The notes: generated by a model not told the origin, from the letters alone. DNA of 64,000 bases from Pauljensenia sp902373545 (GCF_041432775.1 NZ_JAPWAG010000006.1:1-64000), one strand, 5' to 3'; counted from the first letter of the stretch, positions 51,381 through 60,333 are shown. A program made the numbers and translations.

Positions 51381-52724
51381 ATGCCTGCATCGACATCCAC
51401 TTCATTGCTGACAGATATGTACGAGCTCACGATGCTTGACGCCGCCCTGAAGGACGGCACTGCGCATCGTCGCTGCACCTTTGAGCTGTTTGGTCGTCGC
51501 CTGCCCGCCACGCGCCGCTTCGGCGTCGTTGCCGGGACCGGCCGAATCCTCGAGGCTCTGGAGCGTTTCGAGTTCGACGCCGAGCAGATCGACTGGCTGC
51601 GCAGTCAGGGGATCGTTTCGCACGAGGCTGCGGACTTCCTGGCCTCGTGGCGCTTCACGGGCGACATCTGGGGCTACGCCGAGGGCGAGTGCTACTTCCC
51701 CGGCTCCCCCCTGCTCACCGTTGAGGGTACCTTCGCGGACTGCACGCTCCTGGAGACGCTCCTCCTGTCGATCCTCAACCACGACTGCGCCGTGGCTTCG
51801 GCCGCCTCGCGTATGACGATCGCCGCACACGGCCGCCCCTGCATGGACATGGGTGCGCGCCGCGCCCACGAACGCGCCGCCGTCTCTGCCGCGCGCGCCG
51901 CGATCATCGGCGGCTTCCAGGGCACCTCCGACCTGGAGGCCGCCAAGCGCTACGGCATCCGCTGCATCGGCACGGCCGCCCACGCGTTCACGCTCCTGCA
52001 CGACTCCGAGCGCGACGCCTTCGATTCCCAGGTCGCCAAGCTGGGCGCGGGCACGACGCTGCTCGTGGACACCTACGACATTCGGCAGGGCGTCATTCAC
52101 GCGGTCGAGGCCGCGCGCGCCGCGGGCGGCGAGCTGGGCGCTGTGCGCCTGGACTCGGGCGACCTGGTCGCCGAGGCGTTCAAGGTGCGCGGACAGCTCG
52201 ACGCGATGGGTGCCACCTCGACCAAGATCACGGTGACCTCCGACCTGGACGAGTACGCGATCGCCGCACTGGGTGCGGCCCCCGTCGACTCCTACGGCGT
52301 GGGTACCAAGCTCGTGACGGGTTCGGGCGTGCCGACGGCCGCCCTGGTCTACAAGGTCGTCCAGCGCGAGGACAGCGACGGGGCGACCGTGTCGGTCGCC
52401 AAGAAGGCCGAGTCGAAGTCCACGGTGGGCGGGCGCAAGGTTGCCGGCCGCGTCTTGGGCGAAGACGGCTACGCCACCGAGGAACTCCTGCTCGTGGGCA
52501 CCTCCTTCGAGGAGGGCCAGGCCCTGCTGGCCGAGCGCGGCGCTCGCCCGCTGCAGGTCCAGCTGGTCCGCGGCGGCCAGATCGACGCCGAAGCCTGGGG
52601 TCCCGAGGCGCTGTCCCGCGCCCAGGACCATCACCTGAGTGCCCGTAACGAGCTGCCCTACCAGGCCTGGCGTCTGTCCGAGGGTGAGGCCGCGATCCCC
52701 ACGCGCTACGAGCAGGTCGACTGA
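51381..52724 (+). CDS. pncB: Nicotinate phosphoribosyltransferase
   Basis: This 447-aa enzyme converts nicotinate and PRPP to nicotinate mononucleotide in NAD salvage. Opening TSLLTDMYELTMLDAALKDGTAHRRCTFELFGRRLP is typical of the class. GGFQGTSDLEAAKRYGIRCIGTAAHAFTLLHDSE includes the His expected to be phosphorylated. VRLDSGDLV and SYGVGTKLVTGSG complete the phosphoribosyl-binding set. It is divergent from clpS with about 80 bp between and has its own terminator-like hairpin of the 14-mer type. Confidence 0.96.
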   Translation: MPASTSTSLLTDMYELTMLDAALKDGTAHRRCTFELFGRRLPATRRFGVVAGTGRILEALERFEFDAEQIDWLRSQGIVSHEAADFLASWRFTGDIWGYAEGECYFPGSPLLTVEGTFADCTLLETLLLSILNHDCAVASAASRMTIAAHGRPCMDMGARRAHERAAVSAARAAIIGGFQGTSDLEAAKRYGIRCIGTAAHAFTLLHDSERDAFDSQVAKLGAGTTLLVDTYDIRQGVIHAVEAARAAGGELGAVRLDSGDLVAEAFKVRGQLDAMGATSTKITVTSDLDEYAIAALGAAPVDSYGVGTKLVTGSGVPTAALVYKVVQREDSDGATVSVAKKAESKSTVGGRKVAGRVLGEDGYATEELLLVGTSFEEGQALLAERGARPLQVQLVRGGQIDAEAWGPEALSRAQDHHLSARNELPYQAWRLSEGEAAIPTRYEQVD

Positions 52725-52747
52725 GATCAGCTGAGTGCGCGACGAAG

Positions 52748-52791
52748 CCCTGACCTCGTTCTCCTCGATGAGAGGGGACGAGGCCGGGGCT
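52748..52791. terminator. Imperfect 14-mer inverted repeat after pncB
   Basis: The exact 14-mer at 52777-52790 pairs imperfectly with GCCCTGACCTCGTT (about 52747-52760). It is bidirectional for pncB and the convergent helicase gene. Confidence 0.6.
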
Positions 52792-52829
52792 CGTGTGGTG
52801 TGATGTCTCCGCGCGGCGCGGGGCAGGGC

Positions 52830-54572
52830 TCAGTGGCGGCCGACGAACCATTCACGCAGCAGGGCGATGCGCGCCTCGATCTGTTCGGTCGTCGCCTGGG
52901 CGACCTCGGGGCCGCCGCAGCGCGAGCGCAGGCGCGAGTGAATGGTCGCGTGGGTTTCGCCCGAGCGCCGCGACCACGTGGAGACCAGATGCTGGAGTTC
53001 CTTGCGCTTGGCGGCGCGCACCTTGTGGGCCGGCATCCCGGCGTTCTCCTCGCGCATCTTCTGCGCGGCGCGGCTCTTCTTCTGGGCGGCGACCTGATCG
53101 GCCTGGCGGGCCCGCAGCAGGGTCGTCACCTGGTCGGCGTCCAGCAGGCCGGGGATGCCCAGGTATTCCTGTTCTTCCTCGGATCCGACCTCGGCGCCCG
53201 CGCCCCACGCGGCGCCGTCGAAGAGGACGCCGTCGAACTCGGCGTCGGCGCCCAGGACCTCGAATTGGGAGAGCAGGTCGGAGGAAGCTTTTTCCTCGCG
53301 GTTGGCGGCCGCGACCAGGGCGTCCTCGGGGTTCCACATGTCGTCGTCGCTGGCCTCGTCGCGCTTGGGGCGGTCCAGCGCGTGGTCGCGCTCGACCTCC
53401 ATGTCGCCCGCCAGGGTCAGCAGGGGCACGACGGAGGGGATGAAGACGGTGGCCGTCTCACCGCGGCGCCGGGCTCGCACGTAGCGGCCGATGGCCTGGG
53501 CGAAGAAGAGGGGGGTGGAGGCGTTGGTCGCGTAGACGCCGACCGCGAGGCGGGGGACGTCGACGCCCTCGGACACCATGCGAACGGCGACCATCCACTT
53601 GTCGGTGGAGTCGGCGAACTCGGAAATACGGTCGGAGGCGTCCGCGTCGTCGGACAGGACGACCGTGGGAGCCTTGCCGGTGATGAGGCGCAGGTGGCGG
53701 GCGTAGGCGCGCGCGTGGTCCTGGTTTGAGGCGATGACGAGGCCGCCCGCATCGGGTACGGCGCGGCGCACCTCGTCGAGGCGCAGGTCGGCGGCACGCA
53801 GGACGGCGGGAATCCACTCACCCTTGGGGTCCAGCGCGGTGCGCCAGGCCTGCTTCATCATGTCCTTGGTCAGGGGCTCGCCCAGGCGGGCGCTGACCTC
53901 GTCGCCGGCGTTGGTACGCCAGGCCATCTGACCCGAATAGGACATGAACAGGACGGGGCGCACGACGTTATCTTTCAGGGCGTCGCCGTAGCCGTAGGTG
54001 TAGTCGGCGCGCGAGCGTCGAATGCCTTCCTCGTCCTCCTCGTAGGTCACGAAAGGGATCGGCGAGGTGTCAGAGCGGAAGGGCGTGCCCGTCAGCGCCA
54101 GGCGACGCGTCGCGTCCGTGAAGGCCTCGCGCACACCGTCGCCCCACGATAGGGAGTCGCCGGCGTGGTGGATCTCGTCGAGGATGACCAGGGTGCGGTA
54201 GGCGCGGGTGCGCGCCGCGTGGACGGCCGGGTTGGAGCCGATCTGGGCGTAGGTGACGGCGACGCCGTCGAAGTGCGAACCGGCCACGCCCTGCGCGTTC
54301 GTAAAGTCGGGGTCGATGTGGATGCCGAAGCGCGCAGCGCTCGAGGCCCACTGGCCCTTGAGGTGCTCGGTGGGGCACACGACGGTGAGCTTGTCGACGA
54401 CGCCGCGGGCGATCAGCTCGGTCGCGAGCGTCAGCGCGAAGGTCGTCTTACCCGCGCCAGGCGTCGCGACCGCCAGGAAGTCGCGCGGAGAGGCGGCCAT
54501 GTAGCGTTCCAGGGCAGCGGCCTGCCAGGCGCGCAGCCTACCAACGGGCGCGCGCCGAGTCGTCTCGCTCAC
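52830..54572 (-). CDS. DEAD/DEAH-type superfamily 2 helicase
   Basis: This 580-aa helicase has motif I ATPGAGKTTFALTLA with Lys about 42, motif II LDEIHHAGD (132-135), motif III LALTGTPFRSD and motif VI QAIGRYVRARRRGE. It resembles the short UvrB/XPB-like helicases encoded beside DUF3039 proteins in actinobacteria. The C-terminal 130 residues are basic and helical (AAQKKSRAAQKMREENAGMPAHKVRAAKRKELQHLV), a possible nucleic-acid clamp. The start is GTG overlapping the DUF3039 stop by four bases. A defined function is not established; a role in DNA repair is plausible. Confidence 0.85.
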   Translation of the reverse strand: MSETTRRAPVGRLRAWQAAALERYMAASPRDFLAVATPGAGKTTFALTLATELIARGVVDKLTVVCPTEHLKGQWASSAARFGIHIDPDFTNAQGVAGSHFDGVAVTYAQIGSNPAVHAARTRAYRTLVILDEIHHAGDSLSWGDGVREAFTDATRRLALTGTPFRSDTSPIPFVTYEEDEEGIRRSRADYTYGYGDALKDNVVRPVLFMSYSGQMAWRTNAGDEVSARLGEPLTKDMMKQAWRTALDPKGEWIPAVLRAADLRLDEVRRAVPDAGGLVIASNQDHARAYARHLRLITGKAPTVVLSDDADASDRISEFADSTDKWMVAVRMVSEGVDVPRLAVGVYATNASTPLFFAQAIGRYVRARRRGETATVFIPSVVPLLTLAGDMEVERDHALDRPKRDEASDDDMWNPEDALVAAANREEKASSDLLSQFEVLGADAEFDGVLFDGAAWGAGAEVGSEEEQEYLGIPGLLDADQVTTLLRARQADQVAAQKKSRAAQKMREENAGMPAHKVRAAKRKELQHLVSTWSRRSGETHATIHSRLRSRCGGPEVAQATTEQIEARIALLREWFVGRH

Positions 54573-54910
54573 TTGCCGGAGCCCTTACCGCCGTCGGAGA
54601 AGGGCCAGTTGCGCCCATTTTTACCCATGGAGTCGCGCAGTTCCTTGCACGTGGGGCACACGGGGTACTGGGAGGCGTCGCGGGTGGGAATCCAGACCTT
54701 GCCGCACAGAGCGACGACGGGCTGGCCGGTCACCATCGAGGAGTTCGCCTTGTCTTTGCGCACGAAGTGGGCGAAGCGGTCGCCGTCGCCGTCCGTGCGT
54801 TCCTTGCGGGTCTCGGTGCGCTCCAGCAGGCCGGTCGAGGACGCGGTGGAGGGGCCGGAGGGCGCGGAGGGGCCGGTGGGTTCGTCAAGGGCGTTACGCA
54901 TGGGGTCCAT
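54569..54910 (-). CDS. DUF3039 domain protein
   Basis: This 113-aa protein has a Ser/Pro-rich N-terminus (about 1-30) and a conserved C-terminal core: RFAHFVRKDKANSSMVTGQPVVALCGKVWIPTRDASQYPVCPTCKE. The Cys of LCGKVW and the Cys-Pro-Thr-Cys pair would make a small zinc site. DUF3039 is repeatedly encoded upstream of this type of helicase, with overlapping genes as here, so it is probably its partner. Start ATG at 54910 (or 54901); either is possible. Confidence 0.88.
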   Translation of the reverse strand: MDPMRNALDEPTGPSAPSGPSTASSTGLLERTETRKERTDGDGDRFAHFVRKDKANSSMVTGQPVVALCGKVWIPTRDASQYPVCPTCKELRDSMGKNGRNWPFSDGGKGSGK

Positions 54911-54980
54911 TGTACGACCCGCAGGTGGTCAAGGGCGGGATGCGGCGTACGCGGGGAGCGGAAGCACCGGGCGCGACAAT

Positions 54981-55010
54981 GCCCCGGCCTCGTAGGGACG
55001 AGGCCGGGGC
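54981..55010. terminator. Paired 14-mer inverted-repeat terminator after nagB
   Basis: GCCCCGGCCTCGT (54981-54993, 13 of 14) and the exact 14-mer (54997-55010) form a near-perfect stem with a 4-base loop, 22 bases past the nagB stop. Confidence 0.85.
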
Positions 55011-55031
55011 GGGCGAACGTGGAAAACTATC

Positions 55032-55805
55032 TCACAGGTGTTCCTTCTCCCAAACCTCCTTGTAGAAGTCTGCGAGCTCGAGCTTGGAGGCGGCGGCCTC
55101 GTCGAGGAGCACGGTGACGTCGGGGTGGTACTGGAGGATGGACGCAGGCCAGCGCTGGGTGACGCCGCCCTCGATCATGGCCTTGACCGCGTCGGCCTTG
55201 CCCTCACCGGTGGCGATGAAGATGTGGGCGCGCGAGTCCATGATCGTGCCCAGGCCCTGGGTCACGCAGTGCGTGGGGACCTGGTCGATGTCGCCGTCGA
55301 AGAAGCGGGCGTTGTCACGGCGAGTCTGCTCGGTCAGGACGCCCACGTGGGTGCGCGAGGCCAGGGTGCCGCCGGGCTCGTTGAAGCCGATGTGGCCGTC
55401 GCTTCCGATGCCGAGGACCTGGATGTCGATGCCGCCGTCGGCCTTGATGGCCTCGTCGTAGGCGGCAGCGGCGGCCTCGAGGTCATCGCACCAGCCGTCG
55501 GGGCCGTGTGCCGCACCCTCGGGCATGTCGACCAGGTCGACGAGGTTGCGGTGGATGAAGTTCGCGTAGCCCTCGTAGTGGTCGCGGGGCAGGCCCACGT
55601 ACTCGTCGAGGTTGTAGGAGCGAACCTGGGCAAAGGAGATCTGACCGGCCTGGTAGCGGCGCACGAGCTCCGCGTAGAGCTTGAGCGGCGAGGAGCCGGT
55701 GGCCAGGCCGAGCACGAAGTTCGGCTTAGCGCGGTACACCTCGAGGATGCGGTCCGCTGCCAGGGATGCGATCTGATCTTCGTCGTTGAAAATTCCAATT
55801 CTCAT
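55032..55805 (-). CDS. nagB: Glucosamine-6-phosphate deaminase
   Basis: This 257-aa enzyme converts glucosamine-6-phosphate to fructose-6-phosphate and ammonia, feeding amino sugars into glycolysis. Diagnostic motifs are GLATGSSPLKLYAELVRRY, SYNLDEYVGLP (catalytic Asp) and GIGSDGHIGFNEPGGTLASRTH (catalytic His/Glu region). The length matches the short bacterial form. It is separated by 73 bp from cutC and has its own leader with a GATTC-7-GAATC inverted repeat (55832-55848), so it may be transcribed both from its own promoter and as the end of the ROK-M81 operon. Confidence 0.95.
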   Translation of the reverse strand: MRIGIFNDEDQIASLAADRILEVYRAKPNFVLGLATGSSPLKLYAELVRRYQAGQISFAQVRSYNLDEYVGLPRDHYEGYANFIHRNLVDLVDMPEGAAHGPDGWCDDLEAAAAAYDEAIKADGGIDIQVLGIGSDGHIGFNEPGGTLASRTHVGVLTEQTRRDNARFFDGDIDQVPTHCVTQGLGTIMDSRAHIFIATGEGKADAVKAMIEGGVTQRWPASILQYHPDVTVLLDEAAASKLELADFYKEVWEKEHL

Positions 55806-55878
55806 GTGGTTAAGCTTACGCTCCCATCATTGATTCATCAGACGAATCGACAATTTTTCCCAAAATATGTGATCGTGG

Positions 55879-56559
55879 CTACCCGTGGAGCGCCGCGACG
55901 ATCCGCTCGACCTCGGCGCGGTCGGTTCCCGACATGCCGGGCGCCCGCATGTGGACTTCGCGCGCGCCGCAGGCCGCCACGACCTCGGCGACGTTGTGTG
56001 CGCGCAGCCCGCCCGAGACCAGGATGATGATGTCGTCTCCCCCGCGCTGCACGAGGCGAGCCAAGGCCTCGGGCTGAGCGACGGCCGGGTGCCCACCTGT
56101 CGTCAGGACGCGGTCGTAGCCGAGCTCCATGAGGATGTCGAGGCCTCGATCCTGGTCCGCAACCTGGTCGAATCCGCGGTGGAAGGTCAGGGGCGCATCT
56201 TCGGCGGTGTCGCGCAGGCGCGCGGCCGCGTCCACGTTGATGGTTCCGTCGCCATTCAAGACGCCGACGACGAAGCCCAGCCGCACGGGCGCACCCTCGC
56301 CGATGGCACTGAGAGTCACGATGTCGGAGGCGATGCGGTCGACCTCTTCGCGCGTATGGACGAAGTTGCCGGGGCGCGGACGCACAAGCACCTGAACGCC
56401 TCCGGTGGGCGCCACCTCGAGGGCGGCCACCACCTCGTCGAAGGCTGGGGTCAGGCCCCCGCACGACAGGTCGGTGCAGATCTCAATGCGGTCCGCTCCC
56501 CCATCGCGGGCGCGGTGTACTCCGACGGCGTCCTCGACGCAGATTTCCACGATAGTCAC
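55879..56559 (-). CDS. cutC: CutC family protein
   Basis: This 226-aa TIM-barrel protein of the CutC family has the motifs EICVEDAVGVHRARDGGADRIEICTDLSCGGLTP, RPRPGNFVHTREE, FVVGVLNGDGTINV, LTFHRGFDQV and LTTGGHPAVAQP. The name comes from copper tolerance in E. coli, but the biochemical function of the family is uncertain. Here it lies among sugar and peptide catabolism genes, which favours a metabolic role. The GTG start at 56559 was chosen because it overlaps the kinase stop by four bases and has AAAGG at good spacing. Confidence 0.86.
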   Translation of the reverse strand: MTIVEICVEDAVGVHRARDGGADRIEICTDLSCGGLTPAFDEVVAALEVAPTGGVQVLVRPRPGNFVHTREEVDRIASDIVTLSAIGEGAPVRLGFVVGVLNGDGTINVDAAARLRDTAEDAPLTFHRGFDQVADQDRGLDILMELGYDRVLTTGGHPAVAQPEALARLVQRGGDDIIILVSGGLRAHNVAEVVAACGAREVHMRAPGMSGTDRAEVERIVAALHG

Positions 56560-57488
56560 GGCTGCCACCTTTCATAGCAGGTCGATCCGCCCACGCGGGC
56601 GGCCAGGATCGCGGCGCCCCAGCGACCGCCCGACCCTCCCAGGGAGGCGCGCACGATCGTCGGAGCATCGCGGAATGTCAGCATCGATGCCAGTTCCTCG
56701 CGCAGCGGTGCCAGCAGGTTCTCCCCCGCATGGGACAGTCCGCCGCCGATGATGATGCGCTCGACGTCGACGGTGAGCGTCATGTGGGTTAAAGACAGGG
56801 CCAGGGCACGCACGGCGGTTTCCCACACCTCGGTGGCCACAGGGTCGGTGCCGATCGCTTTCTCGATGGCTTTGGTGCCGATGTCCTCGCCGGTGGCCTG
56901 CGCGTAGCGGCGGGCGATCCCCTTGGCGGAGGCGTAGACCTCCAGGCAGCCGCGTGATCCGCACCGGCAAGGCTCTCCCCCGGGGAAGATGGGGGCGTGC
57001 CCGACTTCACCGGCGCAAAATGTCGCTCCGCTCCACAGCTGGTTCCCGAGCATGAGGGCCACGGAGATGCCCGTGCCGATGGGCATCATGAGGAAGGAGG
57101 ATGCCCCGCGACCCGCGCCGAGGAGTCCCTCGGCCAGGCCGGCGGCGCGTCCGTCATGCATGAGTGCGGCGGGCACACCCGTTGCTTCCTCGACCGCGCG
57201 GGCCAGCTGGACGCCACGCAGCTCGAGGTTCGCCGCGTAGACGACCGTTCCCTTCTCCTCATCGACGAGGCCGGGGCAGATCAGTCCGACACCCACCAGT
57301 CCCGGATGGGCATGAGCCAACCGGGAGCCGATGCCGCCCACCTGCTCGGCCACGGCCTCGCACCTTGTGGGTTCACTCCCCTGCGTGAGGATTGCGCCGG
57401 ACTCGTCGACGATCATCCACTTGATGGACGTGCCGCCGATGTCGATGCCCGCGAAGACGGGGCCGGCGGCGTCCTTGACGGTACTCAC
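56556..57488 (-). CDS. ROK family sugar kinase
   Basis: This 310-aa kinase has the phosphate-binding GIDIGGTSIKWMIVDESG (about 14-31), a catalytic Asp in ALMHDGRAAGLAEG, and the ROK zinc motif GHAPIFPGGEPCRCGSRGCLEVYAS. Members phosphorylate glucose, N-acetylglucosamine or N-acetylmannosamine; nearby nagB suggests an amino sugar but the substrate is not proved. The start is GTG, overlapping the M81 gene stop by four bases. It carries an exact copy of the 14-mer family at 57264-57277, in the conserved CPGLVD segment. Confidence 0.9.
   Translation of the reverse strand: MSTVKDAAGPVFAGIDIGGTSIKWMIVDESGAILTQGSEPTRCEAVAEQVGGIGSRLAHAHPGLVGVGLICPGLVDEEKGTVVYAANLELRGVQLARAVEEATGVPAALMHDGRAAGLAEGLLGAGRGASSFLMMPIGTGISVALMLGNQLWSGATFCAGEVGHAPIFPGGEPCRCGSRGCLEVYASAKGIARRYAQATGEDIGTKAIEKAIGTDPVATEVWETAVRALALSLTHMTLTVDVERIIIGGGLSHAGENLLAPLREELASMLTFRDAPTIVRASLGGSGGRWGAAILAARVGGSTCYERWQP
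57264..57277 (+). repeat. Coding copy of the 14-mer family in the ROK kinase gene
   Basis: An exact copy on the plus strand lies within the minus-strand ROK gene, in the segment encoding Cys-Pro-Gly-Leu-Val-Asp. Confidence 0.65.
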
Positions 57489-58942
57489 GGGACGACCACC
57501 TGCGCGTGCAGATCGGGCTCGTCCATATCGGGATCGAAGGGGTACATCGGGCGTTCGATCTTGTGGTGACCGAGGCGGATGAGGTCCTGATCGACGCCGC
57601 CGGGGGTCAGGGCCATGAGCCAGCCCTTCTGCGTGTCGTACAGGTCAGGCTCGAGGTAGCCGATCTTGACGACGACCACGTCGGCGGCGGTGATGTCGAC
57701 GCCGAGCAGCTCGAACTGGCTGAACATCGTGTACTGGTTGCGGTTGGTGGTCACGATGAAGCGCAGGCCGCCGGTGCGCAGCAGCGCAGTGTGCCCGCCC
57801 ATCGGGTCGTCGGCCAGGGCCTCGACGGTCGCGGTCACGGCGAGCGGGCCGGGCTCGCGGGTGTCGATGTGTCCGCCCACCTCGAGGTCGACCTCTGCCC
57901 CGACGCCGGCCTGCCAGGCGACGTCCGCCGCAGCGGGGTCGATGATGGATGCGTACACGACGTCGAGGGTCGCCTCCTGGACAGGCTTCCACGCCAGCAG
58001 GGCCGCGAGCGCGACCGTGACGTCGTCTGCGCCGCCGGCGCCCGGGTTGTCGCCGGAGTCGGAGATGAAGAAGGGCTTGGGGCCTTCCTCGGCGGCCGCC
58101 AGGCACTCCTCCATGGAGGCGACGGGGGCGACGAACTCAAAGCGGTCGTGGGCGGCCCAGAAGGCGCGGCCGATGTGCTCGGCCTGCTCCTTGACCAGTT
58201 CTGCGTCGTCGCCCGTGACGACGACGGCGCCCTTGCAGCGGGGCTGGTCGGCCCACGCGAAGCCGATCCAGATGGCAGCGTCCAAGATGCCGTCCATTTC
58301 TTCGACGGGGTCGATCATCTTGTAGAGGGACTTGGCGGGTTCGATGCGGGTCGAGGTCTTTTCGCCGGGCAGCAGGACGGGGACGTGGACGAGGGCCTTG
58401 ACGGGCTTGGGCGCTCCGTTGAGCAGGCGCATGCCCAGGTTGTAGGCGGCGCGGCGGCGCGATTCGAGGGCGTCCTCGTGGGGTGCCAGGCGGTAGCAGG
58501 TCAGGATGTCGCAGCCATCGAAGAGGTCCTGGGAGACGTTGCCGTGCAGGTCCATGGAGGCGCTGACCATGGGCTCGGGGCCGATGACCGCGCGGATGGC
58601 GTTGATGAGGTCGCCTTCGGCGTCGTCCATGCCCTCCACGCTCATCGCGCCGTGGATGTCGAAGAAGAGGCCATCGAGGGGGCCGGCGGCCGCGAGGCCC
58701 TCGAGGATCTCGGCCTTCCACGCGTCGTAGGCGCCGCGCTCGACGACGCCGCCGGGCAGGGCGCGCGAGTGCAGGACGGGGATCCACTCGATCTGGGTGG
58801 CCCAGTCCTCGTCGCGCCAATAGAAGCGATCCATGAGTTCCTCGCCGCGCGTGACGATAAAGTCGTCGGCGGTCGAGACGTAGGGCGTGAACGTCGAGGA
58901 TTCGATGTGAATTCCGGCGACCGCGATGCGGGGCTTCGTCAT
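57485..58942 (-). CDS. M81 family metallopeptidase (MlrC-like)
   Basis: This 485-aa protein belongs to the M81/MlrC family, named after microcystinase C and otherwise of unknown physiological substrate. Features: IAVAGIHIESSTFTP opening, DGLFFDIHGAMSVEGMDDAEGDLINAIR with the putative zinc ligands, DLHGNVS, TCYRLAPHEDALESRRRAA, and SDSGDNPGAGGADDVT in the C-terminal half. It is complete. Position between a ROK kinase and a ROK regulator, in a locus with a peptide-type ABC transporter, suggests it hydrolyses an imported peptide or glycopeptide. Overlaps both neighbours (ATGA/GTGA). Confidence 0.88.
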   Translation of the reverse strand: MTKPRIAVAGIHIESSTFTPYVSTADDFIVTRGEELMDRFYWRDEDWATQIEWIPVLHSRALPGGVVERGAYDAWKAEILEGLAAAGPLDGLFFDIHGAMSVEGMDDAEGDLINAIRAVIGPEPMVSASMDLHGNVSQDLFDGCDILTCYRLAPHEDALESRRRAAYNLGMRLLNGAPKPVKALVHVPVLLPGEKTSTRIEPAKSLYKMIDPVEEMDGILDAAIWIGFAWADQPRCKGAVVVTGDDAELVKEQAEHIGRAFWAAHDRFEFVAPVASMEECLAAAEEGPKPFFISDSGDNPGAGGADDVTVALAALLAWKPVQEATLDVVYASIIDPAAADVAWQAGVGAEVDLEVGGHIDTREPGPLAVTATVEALADDPMGGHTALLRTGGLRFIVTTNRNQYTMFSQFELLGVDITAADVVVVKIGYLEPDLYDTQKGWLMALTPGGVDQDLIRLGHHKIERPMYPFDPDMDEPDLHAQVVVP

Positions 58943-60087
58943 GAGCGATTCTCCTTTGAGATCTTTTGGGGGGTGAGGGTCGACAGGCCCCAGAGCGCGG
59001 CGTCACGCCCGGAGCGGGATGATTCGATGACAAGTGCCTCCATGATGGAGGGCAGGCAGGACTGGTGGAGGGCAGCGCGCACGCCGGCGGTGAAGGCGTC
59101 GACGGCGGACAGGGCCCCGCCGAGGATGACTCCCTGGGGGGCCAGGAAGGACACGAGGTGTGCGAGGCTGTGGCCGAGCAGGGTGCCCGCCTGGCGGATG
59201 GCGGTGGCCACTTCGGGGATGCCGTCGCGCGCGGCGGCCAGGAGCTGGGCATTGTTCTCGTAGACGAGGCCGGCCTGGGCCAGGTCGACGCGGATCGAGT
59301 CCGCTGAGGCGATTGTCTCCAGGCACCCGACGTTGCCGCATTTGCAGGGTCTACCGGCGGCTTCGTCGACGGGGATATGTGAGATGTCCCCGGCCAGGCC
59401 GCCTCGTCCGACGAGGGGAACCCCGTCGACGAGGTAGGCGCCGCCGATCGCCGACCCAGCCTTGACGTATATAAGGGTGTCGATGTCGGCCACCCCCTCG
59501 AGCCGGCGCCGGTACACCGACTCGCCGATGGCTCCGGCGCGCGCGTCGTTTTCGATGATCGCGGGCAGACCGCAGTGCTTGGCCACGGCCTCGGCGACGT
59601 TAATGCCATCCCATCCGGGCATGCGGGCGGGGCGGATGACGCGGCTACGCTCGGCGTCGACGGGTCCGGGCACGGCCATGGCGAGGCCACCAACGCGCAC
59701 GTTGGCTGCGCCCTCCTGGCGGGAGATTTCCTCCATGACGGTCGCGAGGACGGCCTCGGGGCCGCTGGCGATGTCGACGAGAAGGCTGGTGGCCTTGCCG
59801 ATACCCAGGGTCGGGTCGGTCAGGGCGACGAGGCCGTGGTGGGCTCCCAGCTCAACAAGAGCAAGCGCACCGATGCCTTCCGAGGTCACAAGGCGGCGCG
59901 CGCGGCGCCCACCGGTGGACACCGATTCGTCTGCCTCCGCGATGACCCCGGCCTCGACGAGACGTGAGACGGAGGCAGACACGGTCGAAGCTGCCAGGCC
60001 AGTGTGTTTGACAATGGCGGGCCGAGTGTCCGCCTGACCGGAGCCAATCAGCGTCAACACGGTCTCATCGACATCCATGGTCGCCAT
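58939..60087 (-). CDS. ROK family transcriptional regulator
   Basis: This 382-aa regulator of the NagC/XylR type has an N-terminal winged helix (TLIGSGQADTRPAIVKHTGLAASTVSASVSRLVEAGVI) and a ROK sugar-binding domain. That domain includes ENDARAGAIGESV and the zinc motif ISHIPVDEAAGRPCKCGNVGCLETIAS. It is predicted to repress the divergent transporter and probably its own operon, with an amino sugar or derivative as inducer. The start ATG is at 60087 (MATMDVDE), followed by a 246-bp gap with several palindromes. First gene of the regulator-M81-kinase-cutC operon. Confidence 0.9.
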   Translation of the reverse strand: MATMDVDETVLTLIGSGQADTRPAIVKHTGLAASTVSASVSRLVEAGVIAEADESVSTGGRRARRLVTSEGIGALALVELGAHHGLVALTDPTLGIGKATSLLVDIASGPEAVLATVMEEISRQEGAANVRVGGLAMAVPGPVDAERSRVIRPARMPGWDGINVAEAVAKHCGLPAIIENDARAGAIGESVYRRRLEGVADIDTLIYVKAGSAIGGAYLVDGVPLVGRGGLAGDISHIPVDEAAGRPCKCGNVGCLETIASADSIRVDLAQAGLVYENNAQLLAAARDGIPEVATAIRQAGTLLGHSLAHLVSFLAPQGVILGGALSAVDAFTAGVRAALHQSCLPSIMEALVIESSRSGRDAALWGLSTLTPQKISKENRS

Positions 60088-60110
60088 GACACCTCCCAGT
60101 TAGATTCTTA

Positions 60111-60126
60111 GTAACCGCTGTGTTAC
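60111..60126. promoter_or_regulatory. Candidate operator GTAAC-6-GTTAC
   Basis: This perfect 5-bp inverted repeat lies 24 bases upstream of the ROK regulator start. It could be bound by the ROK regulator itself. Confidence 0.4.
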
Positions 60127-60167
60127 CTGTGCTCAGCGTTGAGGACAGAAACAATTATGCCTCAATA

Positions 60168-60180
60168 ACGAAAGTTTCGT
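60168..60180. promoter_or_regulatory. Candidate operator ACGAAA-1-TTTCGT
   Basis: A perfect 6-bp palindrome with a single central base sits in the AT-rich middle of the divergent gap; TTCGAAAG and TTTTTTCGTAAC follow just downstream. Confidence 0.45.
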
Positions 60181-60240
60181 ACTTCTTTTTTCGAAAGTCG
60201 CCGTTATTTTTTCGTAACATTCAATATTTTTCTCATTATG

Positions 60241-60270
60241 GCGACACAGTGTGCGAAACTGTCATATGAT
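60241..60270 (+). promoter_or_regulatory. Possible promoter of the ABC transporter operon
   Basis: TATGAT at 60265-60270 resembles a minus-ten element; GCGACA 18 bases upstream is a poor minus-35. Placement is only a suggestion. Confidence 0.3.
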
Positions 60271-60310
60271 GGACACCATCTGGTGGGACCACACTCCCTC
60301 AGAGTCCCTG

Positions 60311-60322
60311 ATCAACGTTGAT
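60311..60322. promoter_or_regulatory. 12-bp perfect palindrome before the solute-binding protein gene
   Basis: ATCAACGTTGAT is self-complementary and ends two bases before the ribosome binding site (GGAG at 60325-60328). Its position inside the transcript leader fits a repressor operator. Confidence 0.5.
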
Positions 60323-60333
60323 TTGGAGTAGTC

